From Pyrocephalus nanus (lineage: Eukaryota > Chordata > Aves > Passeriformes > Tyrannidae), in contig CM076270.1 of assembly GCA_038380795.1 (NCBI GenBank), forward strand, positions 24,444,001 through 24,508,000: 64,000 bases of DNA, written 5' to 3'. The first letter of the stretch is position 1. Each line of letters starts with the position of its first letter. Both the position numbers and the translations under genes were made by a program. Below, one piece after another: positions 23,344 through 38,092 of this stretch. The notes under the pieces were generated by a model. The model was not told the origin of the DNA. It saw only the letters and a program-made list of their open reading frames with translations, and made no database searches.

Positions 23344-26300
23344 TGGGCGTCACTGGCAGCTTTCACAAGCCAGCATTAATTATGCACACAACGAAAAAGC
23401 ACCATGACTGGGAATCATCATTTCTAATAAAAACACTGACTCCTAGTCATGGATCATTTTATTGCTCCTTGGGGCTATAAATCACTCATGTCACTAAGAT
23501 AGATGCTTTTCCTCCTTTTGCTTTATTCTTTGTAGAAAACTGCTGCTGGTGTTGGAGGGGGGGAAGAGGAAAGTGTCTCGCTTTGTCTTTTCCAGTCAGT
23601 GTTTGGCCATCCACAGTGGGATGCAGGGGCAGATTGTGGGGCTGTGGGAGAGCACAGAGGAGCAAATGCTGAGTGTGAGTGCAGGGAACAAGGCAAAGTC
23701 AAGGGTAGGCTCTGAGCAGTTGCTTTGCTCTGCCACCTCATGGTGATCTTCACTTAAGGGAGAGTTCCCTTCAGCATTTAAGGCTGTGTCCTATTCCTTC
23801 CTCTCGCCCCTTAGGAATGCAGGACAGAAAAAGGTGGAGAATGTTTTCCAAAGCAAGGGGTTCTTTTGATATTTCCAAAAGGTGGCCAGGTACAGGATTA
23901 GTCACCTGGTGACTGACTCAGCAAAACCCTTTCCCTCGGTTCCTGTGATCCTGAGCTTTGTAATGTGCTTTATTTCATAAGGTGATCCTACTTAATGAAT
24001 CGTGTGTGCAGTGAGACAACAATGTTCAGAGGAAGAAACAGAAATTCTGAATCCCTCCAGAACATCAGTCAGGTTCTTTATATTTCTTATCTAATATTTT
24101 TTTCCTTACTTTCCTATGAATTTTTAGATTGGGCATATGGACAAGCTGTTAAAGTATTTCTCAGCTTGTCAGAAAAGGGGAATACTAAGAATCCTGTTTA
24201 TTTTTTATTCACGAAGCCTTTGGGAAAATGTTTCAGAAATGCTGCTGCAAGTAAATTAAACCCAAAAGCAATACTGAGGCCACTGATGTGCAAAATGCTG
24301 TAGGTGCTGGTCACAAACACTGCAAAGACCTTAATTAAGAATATGAAATAGGTAAGTTAAAACTGTTTGACAGATGAAGAAATGTGACCTAGAACACCAG
24401 ATAACGTGTCTTGGATTCTGCCTGGTCGGAATTGTGCTGCCTGAATCTCCTTTTATTTTTGCTGGTTGAGTCAAAACATTTCGTTTCCACCAAAATTATA
24501 TTTATTTCAATTTCCTTAAAAGATAGACCTTGGCCAAAAAGATACTTTCCTTTAAGATGCCACCTAATTTCAAGTTTTCTGTTTTTCTGCCTCTCACTGA
24601 TGGCAAGGTCATTTCTGCCTACTCTTGTGTTAGCCATCTCTTGAATTCTGCTTGGCTTTTGGATCAGCCAGCACTTTGGAACTGTAGATGTGCATGACCA
24701 GAGGAAGCCAGGTAAAGAGAGGATTTCAAGGTTACCTCTCCTGCTTGAAAGCTGTTGTCAATGTTAAAGTGCATTTGAGAGCAGCGAGATTTCCTGTGGA
24801 AGCAGCTGCTATTTTATAAAGAATTTTTGAAATAATGAAGAAATGTCAACTTTTTCCTTGCAAGGTATTTTTAAAATAACTTCTACAATTCTTCTTGAGT
24901 TGCCACAACAAAATAGCAAGGTGTATAGATCCAGTGCTAGGAGTGGCTGATGGCAGTGAACCCAAATAAATAGATTTGCCTGGTTCTGTGTGAAAACACT
25001 ACAGTTTTGTAGTGCAGCATCTCCCATGCAAAGATTTCAGGATTATACGTAGAATTCTTATGCTCTGTTCAAAAAGTAAGTTATTTGAGAATTGTTGGTC
25101 AGATTCTTAAATAGCTTCTTGCAAGGGCAGTTTATAATTTTTTTAGGCTTCTTGTTTTCCTTTGTACTTCCCTTTTCTCAGTGCTTGGTGCCTGTTTAGG
25201 GTATATCACTGCAGAAAAAAAGAAGTTTCTGGTGAAATATGGAGTTTCTAAAACAATCATTTTGCTGCCAATGGCAAACACTGATTTTAGTCACAAGCAT
25301 GAAAAGCTGGAGTAGAAGTTTTCAAAGTTTATTTTCTAAGAATTGGAGGCAACTTACTCTTTTATGGCTGGAAGTTTCCATTTACCATCTGAAACTTTTT
25401 CCTAAAACAGTTTTATAAGATCTCCAAGTCTTTTTATGCAATATGTGTTGAGATGCTGGATGGTTAGAGAAGCTGTCTGTTTTTGCTTGGCATTCCCTAA
25501 GTGTGAAGACACCAGATCAGGTCCACAGTTTTGTTTTAGCTCCCAGAAAGATTAACACACTTATATTAATATGAGTATGCCTTGCATTACAGCACTTTTC
25601 AAGCTGTGAACACACATTAATTGATTTTGACTGAAGCAATTGAAAAAGTGGTGCAGTGAACAGTTCATTCCACAAATATATTTCTTATTAGAAGCAGAGC
25701 TGAGGATTTATGAGAACATTGCCTGTTTAAACATCAGGCCTTTGAAACAAATTGAATCAGTTTTAATTATTAAAAAAAAAAGAAATGTAAAAACTTTCAG
25801 AGTTTATAAGCCCTAGGGTGGCTTAATTAAAACTGAAGAGAAATTAAAATTATCAGAATTTAGAGCAACAGGAAAAGAAATGATAGGTAGGAAATTTCAG
25901 GCTATAATAAGAAAAGAAATAGCTTTAAGTCACTTGGTAATTATAGAGTAAAACTTCTTGCATATGCTGGCTCAAGTTATTAACTGACCCAAATCTCTCT
26001 AAAGCATGTAGGCCTTAGCCTAAAATATCACATTTATGTACAGAGAGTTCTACAGTAAAGTAACTTTACATCAGTTAGTTACCATGTTAATAAAAATAAA
26101 CTACTGATAATTTATCATAAACTCTCATCACTGTATCCTTAAAATTGTAGATTAAACTACTTTTTAGATTAGAAATGAATCTGTAATTTAAACTCAAGCT
26201 GTTTTGGGTATCAGTGCTGCAATTGTGGTTTCTGTCAGCCTGGATATTCCTGTGACCCCCATTCCTGAGAGAGCTGTTCATGCAGTCCATTGCCCTGGAG

Positions 26301-29300
26301 GATCAGAGTCATCAGCACTGTCAATAAACATTCTTTTAACTACCACAGGGCCCATCCTAACCTTCTTCAGTATCCACCAGACTTGAATATTATGATCCAT
26401 TACTTTGTCATGCCTTTTGCACTGTTCTTAGTTATTTTTTATCCTAATACTTAGGGGCTAGAAAAGACTTTATTTTAGTTACTAAGTTTCATTAGGAAGA
26501 AAAACTGTGTTCAAGACTTCATCTTGATTTTTATGATTAGAAAACAAGTTCAGTAGAGGTGTGTGTGTTCAGTGAAAAGCCAAACAGTAGCAAATCCAGG
26601 CACATCACACCATGGCATCAAAGCTTCGATTCAGAGTTCAGAATCTCAAGGCTTGGAGAAGCATGGTGTCAGATGACAGACTGCAATGGATTGTTGGATC
26701 TGTTTGTTTAACACTGTAGTAATAAGTCATTTCTTTAATAAAGTCATGGCAAACAGATAATAATTCTGTCTTCTGCAGCTGACAGCTCAGTGTACAATTG
26801 AAGCTCAATACTGTATGAAGAAATTGTTCTAATGTTATTTCAGCAGTCAGAACTCTCAGAGAACTTAGGGTAGATGGAAACACAAACTTTTTTTATTTAG
26901 CTTTCTACCCATCTGAAGGAATGGTCAGTTGATTTCTGACCTTTCAGAGTAGGCAAGACTTATCTAAAATGTCTATATAATGTGATATAATTACTTTTCC
27001 TACTTATTTTTACAAAATAAAAGGAGCAGTGTAGAGAGAGCCATTGCTGAAAACTCCACAGGAGATTGCTCTGTCTTTTCAAACAACCCTGTGTTAATTA
27101 GATATGATAAAAGATGGTGTGTTGCATATCTTCATCCTAAGTTTACAATTATGTTGCATGACAGATGAACGAACACCGCTGTCTCTGATTTCACACTAAA
27201 ATAGGAGAAATATTCAGCTTGAAGAAGTAATTCAGGGACAAAGTTGGCATAGAAAGAGAAATGAGATTTTTTTTTTCTCATGTTTTAGTCGTATTTTCTG
27301 GGATTTTCTCTTGTGACAATATTGCAGAAATATCCCTCAGAATTTCTCAGCGTGGTGTTTGTGGTACATCAGGGACAGGTGGCTGCAGGTGATACCACGT
27401 GGGTTTAGAGCCAGGCAAGCCTGGATGTGAAGATGGGCAACAAACTGCAAGTGAGCCTGGTCAATGGTAAAAGGATGATGAGCAGCTCTGAACCAGACAC
27501 ACCACCCTGGGGTGGTACCTGGACATGGGGCTGAGACCTCAAAAGCTTCCTGAAAAAAGAATTTCATTTATTCACAGCAAAAAACCAAAAAGATGGCAAT
27601 AGCATTTTTACCTGCTCTCAGTAACAGCTCCTCTCCAAGCTGAGGGAAAAAGGCAGCTCAGGTGCCATTACCATTCTGTTGAACCTTCATTAAGGGTGCA
27701 GTTCCTGATAGGTTTTCTCACCTGTCACGTGCAGTCCCTGCTAACCCACTGGTCCTTAATTCCCCCAAGGTATTTCAGGCCTATCTTCTTCAGACAAGTG
27801 CACAGCTGTGTATTTTCTGGGGGATTACTGCTTGAGTCCTAGTCTGAGCATTATTTAGATTATAAAGTATAAATTTAGAGGTGTCAGGCTCATATATTTT
27901 TCATAAGGGATGTGCAGGGGTTAGGAGGCAACAGTAGTTTCAGAGGAATTAATCTGCTGCACAATAGAAGGGCTGATTGTGTGAACCATCCTTGTACATT
28001 CAGTTCAGATTCAGGCACGTTATAGTACCCTGCTTGCTGCTGTAAAAGCTCAGTATTCACACTTCACATATGAAATATTCATATATTGTGAGGACTTTTT
28101 GAAAAAAAAAGGAATAGAATTTAAAATACAAATGTGTTTGTATGAACAAACTTGCCTGGCTGGATCTGGATTAGGAAATGCTTCACTTCTGATATCAGCT
28201 GTTCAGAAAGGCCTCACAGCTCACATGATGTGCTTTCTGTTGTTACTGCTAAGAAGCAGCTCCATCAAAATACACATGTGGTCAAAACTAAAAAGAACAT
28301 TTGTCCTGTTGATTAATTTACATAAAGCTATAATCAACACATTCAGAAAAATGCTTGAAATGAAGCCTCTCTGTTGGCTTTGGGGAACCTGTCTGTTCTG
28401 TGCTGTTCTAGCAATGAAAATGTTGAATATTGCATAAAAAATTTTAATTTTAGAAGAAAAAATTAATATTGCAGAAGTCTGATAAAATTACGGATTTTTC
28501 CCCTTATAACCAAATCTTTTTACTTTCAAAAAACAAATTGCATTTTAAAAGTCTCCAAATACTGTTACTTTCAGAGATGTGAAAAGACACTAAAACAGAA
28601 TGTGAATTCTTTGTTAAAACTAACAAAGAATATTATTACAGTGGCAGAAAAAAAATGATTGGGATAAAATGTTCTGATAGTCTGATAAGTCATCAAATCA
28701 TCTTTTCATTTGGAAGTAGAAAAAAAAAAGTCTCAAAAGGCTCCTGTTTCTCTTACAGACAATAATTTGTGTTTTGCACAAGCCTTTGAATGTTCCAGGT
28801 TGCTTAATCATGTGAATGCAAGACTCAGCTGCTGAGCTTTTGTTCTCTGCTCATAGCTGGTGCCTTGCTTATTTAATTGCTGTGAACATCTTCAGTTTGA
28901 TGACAAGATATGAAATGAGGCACTGGCTATCTGTGCATCTGTGTACACAGGAGCCTTGAGAAGGGAACAGACAACACTACATCTTAATAGAAGATTTATA
29001 ATTAGCCTGGTCATACACATTTCTATGGATATTTTCAATTTTTTTTTTTTTTTAGTATCATATAAATTCTCCTTTTCATCTAAATTTGAAATACATTTCT
29101 ATCTTATGCAGGATATGTTAAATAATTGTGCTTTGTGTAAACTGAAGTGTATGAAGATATCATGATAACAAATACCAATTTTTATTTGGCAGAATTTCTA
29201 TTGTCACACTTTCTTGAATGTCAGGGCCCTCTTCCTTGTATTTCTCAAAAATGCAGTCTTCACATGTCTTGCAATTAGTATTTTCCATAAGCTTCATTAC

Positions 29301-31134
29301 TGGTGTGGTTTTCTTTTTTTAATTTTTTTTTTCTGCCTAAAGTGGCTGAGTATAGCAAAGTGTCCAATGAAATAACATCAACACACATTTTATAAAAGAT
29401 TCTTTGTAAAAATATTACATTTTAAAGATACTTTGTGTAGAAGAGCCTGAGTATTTCCCTCTTTGAGTTCTTCTAACTCTAGAATGGCAATGGAATGAGA
29501 ATCATGTAGTGAGAAGATCTTAATTCCTTTCCCCTTTAGGCTTGACAAGTCATGTCAGAGATATATCATATATAGTCTTAAGCTAATGATTTTAATTTAT
29601 TCAAGGGGAATTAAGAACCAACCCAGCTTGGAGAGTACTAGCTCTAATATCTTTGCTGGCTGTTATTTTGTAAAGTGATGACAATGAATACCCTTCCTTC
29701 CTCCTCAGATTATAAATTCCTGATGAAGGTTGTTACTATGCATTAAGGCAGAAATGGACTGAACATTTTTGCAGGGTTCTGTGGACTGCCAAATTACAAA
29801 TAATAGTAATGACTTTATCTTAATTAAACTTTTTCTTTTTTTGGGGGTGGGGGGGAGTGGTTCTGCTTAGCATGCATTATTACACCTTTATTCTTCATAA
29901 ATGAAAATAAGCAGACTTTGTTTAGTCTACAGCCAAAAAGAAATTAAATAATTCTTAGACACTCTTTTCCTGCTTTCATTTATTGCAGGTTTAAAAATTG
30001 TCTTTCTTAAAGCCAATTTCAAAATATTCCTCACTTTTATTGCTATCTCTTTTTGCCACCTAGAGTCTGTCAGTTTTATGTTCCAGGAATAATTTATTTC
30101 TTCTATCTTTTCTTTTTTAGTGTTGTGTCCTTGTGAAGAATTAAAATATCCTGCATAATTAAGAGCTGTATGCAAGGCGAAGTAGAATTGATTAACTAAC
30201 AACAAAACTCTGTTTCCTTTGGTTTGGGTTGCTGCAGCTGCTGTAATTGTTAAAGACAAAATTATAAAAAAAAGGGAAGAGAACACCATAATCACTCTTA
30301 GAGCTACCAGAATAGTCAGAGGGTTTAATTGCCGTGGTTGGCTGTATCACTAATGAGCGCAGCTTCATTACAAGTTCTGCAGGTTGTTTAATTAGAACTG
30401 GAAACTTGCATTTCCCTTTTTTCTGAAAGGCTGCATTTCCTTGGTGCACCTCCCTGGTGAAAGCCACGTGGCAGACCCAACACTGCTTTGTCTGGAAACC
30501 CTCGGGAGGTCAGAGCAGAAATGTCACTTTGGCCTCTCTGGTCTGGTGAATGTTTCGTTCTGACCACGGGGAAACAAACTCTTGACCCATTTTGATGAGC
30601 AGGACATTGCTCATCAGTGCACATCTTACTGAACACTTTTGCAGTAAGAATTCCAGATTAATTCTTGTTTTGTACTTATCCTCTGCAAAATGTCAGAATT
30701 TAGGAGGTCTGCACACATAAAATAATTCTTGGCTTTTGTCTTCCAACTCTTTTTGGATTAAGAGATTTAGAAAATATACAGCTTATCAAAAAGTACAGCT
30801 GTATAGCCCCAAAATAAAACTAAAAATAAAAGTGTATAAATTAGAAAGATCTTAGCATACAGGGAGTGGGAAAGCAGAATCATCCAGTCTTTCTGAAACC
30901 AGTTATCATTAGAAATAACTAAGGAGTCTAATTAAAACATGAATCCTTTTTGATCTTCTCTTGAAATATTAATTTCCTTCCCCCCCACACTCTCCCAAGT
31001 AAATTCTTTTTTTTCCTTCCCTGTGACTAAGTGGACTTATGAAATCGATGGGGGACTTGATTCAAATTATGGTTTGAGCAACAAAGTGTCTGGCATAGCT
31101 GCATTTGCCAGAAAAGCAGTAATATGAGTAAGAT
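23344..31134. other. Long noncoding stretch
   Basis: Nearly 8 kb of unique AT-rich DNA. 23360-23530 looks like a possible conserved block (contains GCATTAATTATGC). A G-rich stretch at 29843-29860 (G5, G7, GG) is a weak quadruplex candidate. A donor-like TAG|GTAAGT near 24352 lacks an open frame. No gene recognised. Confidence 0.55.
29039..29053 (+). repeat. Poly(T) run (T15)
   Basis: Homopolymer T run in AT-rich unique sequence; nothing adjacent suggests a retroposed copy. Confidence 0.9.
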
Positions 31135-31671
31135 TCAACAGAAGAGATTTTTAAGCAAATACAGTTTGTCCTGCCATTGTTGTTCCCCCATCATCAGTAG
31201 GTGTCTAAATCTGCTTTGAGCAGCAGCTTCCAAAGCTGAGGAACTTAGAGGAAGGGTGGTCTTTTGTGAGCAACAATTGTCCTTGTGTCCAGCTGCCTCC
31301 ATGGGGGTGTCAGAGCCTTGCTTGTAGGATTTTCTGTGTTGCTGTTGGCTGAAACCCTCGGGGTTCAGCAAGGTGAGCTTGTAAGCTTTCAGGAAGGTTG
31401 TACTTGGACAAGAGGGGCTGTTCAGCAGCAGATCCAGGCTGGTGATGAGTGAGATTGCAGATGGGCACAATGGCTGAGCCATGGGTTTACCAGGAGTCTG
31501 GCACTTGTGAAATATATTCATTGCTATTAAAAACTCAAATTTTCCCATGGCCCACAGCCTGCTGCTCCTTGTGCAGCACAGGGGGCAGGTCAGCTCATGG
31601 GTGCTGGTGATGGCCACATCTCTTTGGCTGTGCTTCCCTCTGCCTTGAATAACAGATCTCTCTGATTCCAT
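31135..31671 (-). other. 178-codon open frame, unrecognised
   Basis: A minus-strand open frame beginning MESERSVIQGRGKHSQRD. The peptide is serine/glutamine-rich and shows no family signature. It lies in a locally GC-richer patch, which by itself favours long frames. Confidence 0.12.
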
Positions 31672-31918
31672 TAGAGTTTACTCAGCAGCCAGCTGTAACC
31701 CCCGAGGGCTGCTTCCCTCATTTCTGTGTTAAGATCCAGATTCGTGAGCCTTTAAGGTTGATGGATCATTTTCTTTTATGTTCTGTTAGAAGGGCTGTAA
31801 GGAACATCCAGTGATAATTTATTGAAAAGACAATTAACAATGAGGTTAATGATAGTGTACATCTCAGCTGTGATTCAACCTGGGAAAATAATTAGTACTT
31901 TTAGAAATACACAGGCTC

Positions 31919-31935
31919 TTTTTTTTTTTTTTTTT
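31919..31935 (+). repeat. Poly(T) run (T17)
   Basis: T17 then CTTTT. No minus-strand retrocopy sequence was recognised downstream of it. Confidence 0.9.
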
Positions 31936-34738
31936 CTTTTACATAAAAGAATTGAATACATAACTTTTACTGCAGTCTCGTGGATTCATATTTTTCCTTT
32001 AATTTTTATTACAAAGGTTAAGATTTTGCCATTTTGAAGTTTTATGTATGAATTCCCTACTCACAAACTCTACAGAACTACCAGTGGTGTCCTCCTTTAT
32101 ATGTGACAGCAGTGCTTCAGATATATTGTGGAAGGCTTTTTTTAATTTCCTCTTGTGTTATAAACACACAACAGAAGGGATAACCAGGAGTTAACCCTGG
32201 TTTTACAGTTATTCCAACATCACCCTAACACCACACTCCTCAGGTCAGCTCTTCCCAAACCAGGAAAAAAATGTGCTGCTTGAGTAGTGAAGAGGCACCA
32301 TGGGCAAGGAATATCAGTGAAATTAGTGCTCGTTGCAGTTTTCTGTCATCCCAAGACATAACTGTAGCTATAGGTGAAGATGTTCTTTGCAACCATTTCT
32401 GTTGTTGTGACTGGCCACTTACACCTTTCTTTGAAATTAAAGCTGCATGTTTAGGACCTGGGAGTATTTTGGTCAATTTGTCTTTGTTCAGTAAGAGGTT
32501 TAAATTATACTTGTAAAACAATATGAGTGTCCAGTTTGTGGAATGAAACATGGTTTGAGTTCTTTTCTGGTGGGAGAAGATGTGTAGAAGCAAGGGCAGC
32601 TGGAATTCAGTAATAAGTTCTATGGCATATGAAGATCATACACATTTTAAAAAGTGGAGGAAGTTCATTTTCCAAGCAAAAATGCATTTATGTATGTAAG
32701 ACTTCTGTATGGTGAATGTATTAAATTCATCAAAGCATGAATTTTCTTTCAAGAAATGCAGCATTTTCACTGGGTTGGAGTGTATCTTTGAGTTGTTTTG
32801 ACATTAGTAGTGACATGTTTAATAGATAAGAGGTGCATCATTTGTGACAGTTTCATTGCAGCTGAACTTTTGAAGAATTCATTTCTCCTTCCTTACACAT
32901 GTTCAGCCTCCCCAGCCATATGGTCTGTGTTCCTCAAGGTGTTTTGCATTAGATCAGCCAGCTAAGTGCATCCAAACATGAGTTATCTCAGGACTGACAG
33001 GCAAGAGATTGAAATACAGGGCTCATTTTTTTCCTCCTAAGAAGTCTTTGCCTCCTGATTACATCATGCAATAGAGCCCCAAGCTCATGTGGTAGATACA
33101 AGCAATAAACTAATATTCCAGGAGTAATTTACTGCATTGCAAACCATCTCCCTATTAACTGTGAAGTATTTAGTTCCTGTTGCCTACTGTGGATGCAGGA
33201 TGCTGATCCCTGTCTTGTTGGGTTGACAGCAAACTTTAGGAAAGTAGAAAAGCTTTTTTTGTTGTTGTTACTGACATTGAGGTGAGTTGCAGTGTCCAGA
33301 AGTGAATTGTTTTCTTTTTTGGGACCCAGCCTGCATACAATGCATTTTCTTACACTTCTGAGGTTTTTTATTTCAGTGCAGAGAGGGCTGACACATGTGA
33401 GCAGCTTTTAGTGTAAAAATTCAAAAGTATTGACAGTTTTACAACCACAGGAGGGAGTGATAAGATATGTCCTTTGTGTGGAATAAGATGGGTTTTTTTT
33501 TCTTAAAAAAAAATAATCTTTTGTTAAAGATTTCTGTAAAACTTTAGGTATGGTGTTGTTGTTGCTGGTATTTTTTGTGGGTTTTTTGGTGGATTTTTTT
33601 TCTGTAGGAAATCTGTATCACAACAGCAGTGACACAGTTCACACCTTCTGGGAAATGCTGTCCTTGATAGCAGTGATTGTACCCAAACTGCAGGACGTGT
33701 GGCTCTGCCCTTCAGTGCTGTAATCCATCAGTTCAGATGGAAACCCCAATGGAATGCTGGCATGCTGCCCACCCTGAGTTTTCTCTCCTTTGAGAGAGTG
33801 TGGTGTCAGTGCCTGCTCTCATGAGGGAGAGACAGAGGGCAAAAAACAAATCTGGTGCTGGAGAACTTTCATTATTATAGAAAGGATTTGGCCCAGGCTG
33901 TTCCAGAGGCTGGTAAAATAACTATAACCATTCAGAGTCAAACATGAACTTGAGTTTATGATTTTGACCAGAATCAAGGTGAGATAGCCCTTAGACTGCT
34001 GGCATTGGAAAGGAAAGGTGCAGATTTCAGGCAAAGATAGCAAAGACTACCCAAGGATGGTGCTGCCTGTGTGCTTGCATGGGAACCTGGGAGAAAACAG
34101 TGAGTCTACTTCTCTAACAACCATAGGAGACAACACCCTCAGGTGGTATAAACTGGTTTGCCATCCAAAAAGGTTCAGAGAATGAGTCAAGCACTGCCTG
34201 ACAGGGAGATTTTACTTTTTCAAGCCTGTTCTGTGCAGAAGCAGATGGCTCATTCCACTCCTGAAGTTTGCCTCGTGCAAGTGAGAAGGTTTAAATATGT
34301 CCTAAACTGCTGCCACTATTAATCTTTGCAGATAATCCTTCCTGCCTCTTGCAGACACTTCTGCCAAAGTTAGGGTAACATCTTTCCTTCAGAGTAGGTG
34401 AGGGCACTCCTGAACTGCTCTGAGAAGCAGAGACTTTACAGAACTTGGTGATTTTGTGTTTGTTTTCCCATCAAAGTGACTCTCTCTGACAGCGTGTGAA
34501 GTACAGACAGATGGCAAGAACAGTTATGTTATCAAGTTTGTTTCCTCTGCCAGTGCTTACAAAAAATAATTCTAGATCCCCATCTAAAAGTATAAATAAA
34601 CGATGAAACAAAATAACTTTTCCTTTTGCCATCAGAATAGACACTTCAAAGTTTTTTTCCTGGAGTGGTTATACCTGATTAAATGAGACAAGAAATCTTA
34701 AGATCCCTGCATTCCTCAGTCATCTATTTAGCCCCTAA

Positions 34739-34753
34739 TTTTTTTTTTTTTTT
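34739..34753 (+). repeat. Poly(T) run (T15)
   Basis: Homopolymer T run between CCCCTAA and AAATACTC. Confidence 0.9.
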
Positions 34754-35527
34754 AAATACTCATTAGATGTCCTATTACATTTGTTGTTAGGAAGTTATTC
34801 CCATAGCCTGTAATCCAACTGAGATACAAAAAATAAGATGATTAATGAAGGCAAGCTTCAGTTCACTGCACATCTGGGTCTAACCAGGGGTCTTGAGAAC
34901 TCTTGGCCTTGCCAGAATGAGCTAGGAAACCTTGGGTTTCTTCAGTTTTCCAGGAAATATTTTGGGTTTGCACAGCTGAGAATGTTTAGTTGTTATTGAA
35001 AGAAACTGCAAAGCCCAGATGCAAGAATCTTTCCAAATGAGTTGAAAACCCCAACCTTTTGCCATCAAAAGCAAGAGGTTTGACTGTGATTTGAGTTTTG
35101 TTTCTAATGAAAACTTTGTTTATTTTTATACCCCTTGAAATAGATATGCCAAGTAAAGAAATTTTAGGATGCTGTAAGTGCGACCATATTGGAGAGATTT
35201 AACAGAAAGAAAACACATCTGAGTCTTGAAGAGGCCCAAAACTATGAAACATTTTTATTACAGAAAGAAAAAGAGCATAAAAATTAAAATAAGGGTGAAT
35301 ACAGCAATTATGGATTCTTTCTCCTCAATACTTTTCCTTGGTGAAAAGAGAATACTGTTTTCTGGATTTTGTTAACATTTGAGGAGTCAGCAGTACCATT
35401 GCTTAGATTTTGTTCTGGTGGAATGGCTCTTTTTTAGTATTTTGCCATTCATAGTGTCACAGCTGGAAAATAATCTGTGCAAAAAATGAAGGTACAGAAT
35501 AAGAAAATATCTACAAGAAAACAACAA

Positions 35528-35537
35528 CCCCCCCCCC
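35528..35537 (+). repeat. Poly(C) run (C10)
   Basis: Isolated C10 (G10 on the other strand) within AT-rich DNA, flanked by ACAACAA. Confidence 0.9.
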
Positions 35538-38034
35538 ATTTCTGTGGTTTTGCAATAAATAATTCATAAAATAAATTCTAATTTCCTTCATCTGTAGCAC
35601 TCTGCTTTTACCTCCTTCAACTTACAAAATATTCATTTTTCTTCATATTCAAGCTGGTGCTCATCAGTTCTTTTCTATGGCAATGAAACATTTTTTTAAA
35701 TTCCGTGTATACAGACAAGCACTGGAAAATAATAATCATTAATTTTTCTTTCTTGTGAGGTATTGAACAGGAGAGATGAAAATTTTCAACTTCTGTGGGG
35801 AGTTTCAAGTGGGATTCAGTAAACACCTGCAGTATTTTCCAAGTAATTCATAAAACAAAAATGTTTCCCTTACTTAAAACATTATGAAAGGGAAATATCT
35901 TTAACTGATATAGATCCACCAAAATATGAGTGAATTAGAAAATGTTTCTTAAGAAGTAATATTTATATAATTTTAAAAATAATTCAGGTAATCTAGCAGA
36001 CTCCTCTGAGTTGCTCACTGACACATTGCTGGCACCACTTCAGCACATTTTATTTTTGACATTTGTGCGTCTTTGACCTTTCATTGCCAGTTTAAATGCT
36101 TGAGATATGATCCTTCCAGTCGGCTGATGCCATAAAAAGTAAAGATGTGGGATGTCATCACCTTGTCAAGCCCTGGAGCCATCTCTGAGAGGTCAGTCCT
36201 TCCCTCCTGGCTCCTGGTGGAAAATGCTCTCACGAGACTCTGGCTGTCAGTGGAGGATCAGGAGGTGTCTGAGATGCTGGGGGGATGTGTGTGGCACTTG
36301 TGAACTGCTGCTCCAGCAGCAAATGAGGAATACTGATAGCTTTGTGCACCAGGGAAACTTCCTCATCATGGAATTTCTGGAGCAAATGTTATAGTAGATT
36401 TTGTGAATGTTTTCCAGTTCAGTCCCTGAGTGGGCTGTGTAGTGGGGTGCCCTGCACTGCTGTCTGTCTGCAGAGACCCCCACAGTGAACCTTCTGGCTG
36501 CTAGCTGGTCCTTGAGATAAATCTTAGCAGCATTCTGTGTGATATAGCACGTGCTGCTCAAATGTGGATTCTGGCATCCCTTAGCCCTCAGAGTAACACT
36601 AAATAATTTCTTTCTTCCAGAATTTTTAACTGCTGTGAAATTTAAATTTTTGATTTTGGGCTTGTTCTGGTAGTTATACATGTCTGAAAGATATTTAAGT
36701 AGCGTAAATCAAGTGAATCTCGTTGGGGAAAATCTGTGTCTGAAATATTAATTGTACAAGTTGAGAACTGGAAGAGAGAGAATCCAAGATGACTGGTACA
36801 AAGCAGAGCTCTCCTTTTCTCCTGTACAAGGTACATTTCTGAAGAAGGAGTTCCAATATTAGTCAAAACCACCAGTGGCAATAATTTGCAAAGCTGCTCG
36901 TGGTAATGCATTTCTTGGCAATTGCACATCGTGCCCCATCCATCAGCAAGGTTGTGTTAGTTCAGTCTCCTGGAGGGGGGAAAAAAAAAATCACTGATCA
37001 AACAGACACCAGGGACTATAAACAGGGAATATCAGTGTTCAGTCTTTAATATGAATTATATAAGGATTTTAGACAAAGTGGAATTGTGAGGGTGCCTGCA
37101 GGGATTGTGTCTCCATTTGGAAGGAGCAGCTCACAGGAAGGAGCTGCTGACTGCAGTGGAACAAGGGCCATTTCCCCCAGAATGTCCAAACATGCATACA
37201 AAACCTGGTATCACTCCACTGCAGGAGGGTCCACTGTGTATTTTCCATCATTTTTCATGAAAGGGTGAGCTGACCCTTCCTCTTAAGGATTGTTTTAAAC
37301 ACCACCTTTGATGTAATGAGTAACCATGCACTCTATAACACTTGAGTGGATTTTTGCAGTTGCTTTGAATTTGACTAATTTGTTTTTGTCCAGTGGGGAT
37401 TAGAAAAATGACTTTTGAGAGAGCAGAGCCAAATCACCACTGGATACTTTTGCTATTTCCAATTTATATTCTTATATTTTATATCTAAAGATAGAATATG
37501 AACCATGAGTGAATGAAAGTATGCATGTACTGGAGTTAGGATCTTTGCAAAGAGCTACAAGCAGTGAAAATAGGATTTGTAATTCAGTATGCCTAACTTC
37601 TACCACAGGAAAAAAAAAAACATTAAAAAGCATTTTCTTTTTGCTAGTAGCATAAATTGACTTTAGCTGAATTGGTACAGCTAATGCTGAGTTGTTTATG
37701 AAGTGAAACTCTTAAGATTTGCCCCAATCCAGGCAACTTTTCTCCCTGTGTGAAGACATAAATCACTTTTTATAGAGTCCATGAAAACATTGCCACCAGT
37801 TCTGCCTTGAAGTGTTTGTTTTTCCACTACCACTTGGTAAGTTCTACTCACTTTTTTTCCTATGATAAGGAAAGATGGTATTTTGACATTTTGCAGCCAT
37901 TCAAATTCTTCTTAGCTCTGATTGCACCAACTGGGTTATACTTTAAGCTGTATTAAGTGGACAATCCTGTATTCTGTATTTTTGATGTAATTTCTCTTCC
38001 TCGTCCCATAGGCACATAAGACGAAATCCCACAA

Positions 38035-38092
38035 TACTGATTATATTAGAGACCTCTAAGATTCCTTCCAGCCCCTGTTAATCTATGATTTC
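38035..38092 (+). mobile_element. CR1 3'-end remnant
   Basis: A short sense-orientation relic of the CR1 3' terminus. The run TTAGAGACCTCTAAGATTCC, followed by TTCCAGCCCCTGTTAATCTATGA after a short overlap, aligns with the final segment of CR1, which typically reads as a GATCTTTAAGGTCCCTTCC-like block followed by an AACC block and ATTCTATGA tail repeats. Only the last 50-60 bases are recognisable, and upstream sequence shows no further similarity to me. It is either a severely 5'-truncated insertion or an old one whose body has decayed. Its orientation is opposite to the larger CR1 at 51 kb. Confidence 0.6.

Larger units (their letters stand above)
31672..38034. other. Long noncoding stretch
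   Basis: Unique DNA with scattered homopolymers. 36040-36140 contains TGACCTTTCA (nuclear-receptor half-site-like) in complex sequence. No gene or repeat family recognised. Confidence 0.55.

Noticed and set aside
24360..24410. Possible reverse MIR fragment (GACAGATGAAGAAA)
   Set aside because: Only about 15 bases resemble the MIR 3' region and the continuation does not follow it.
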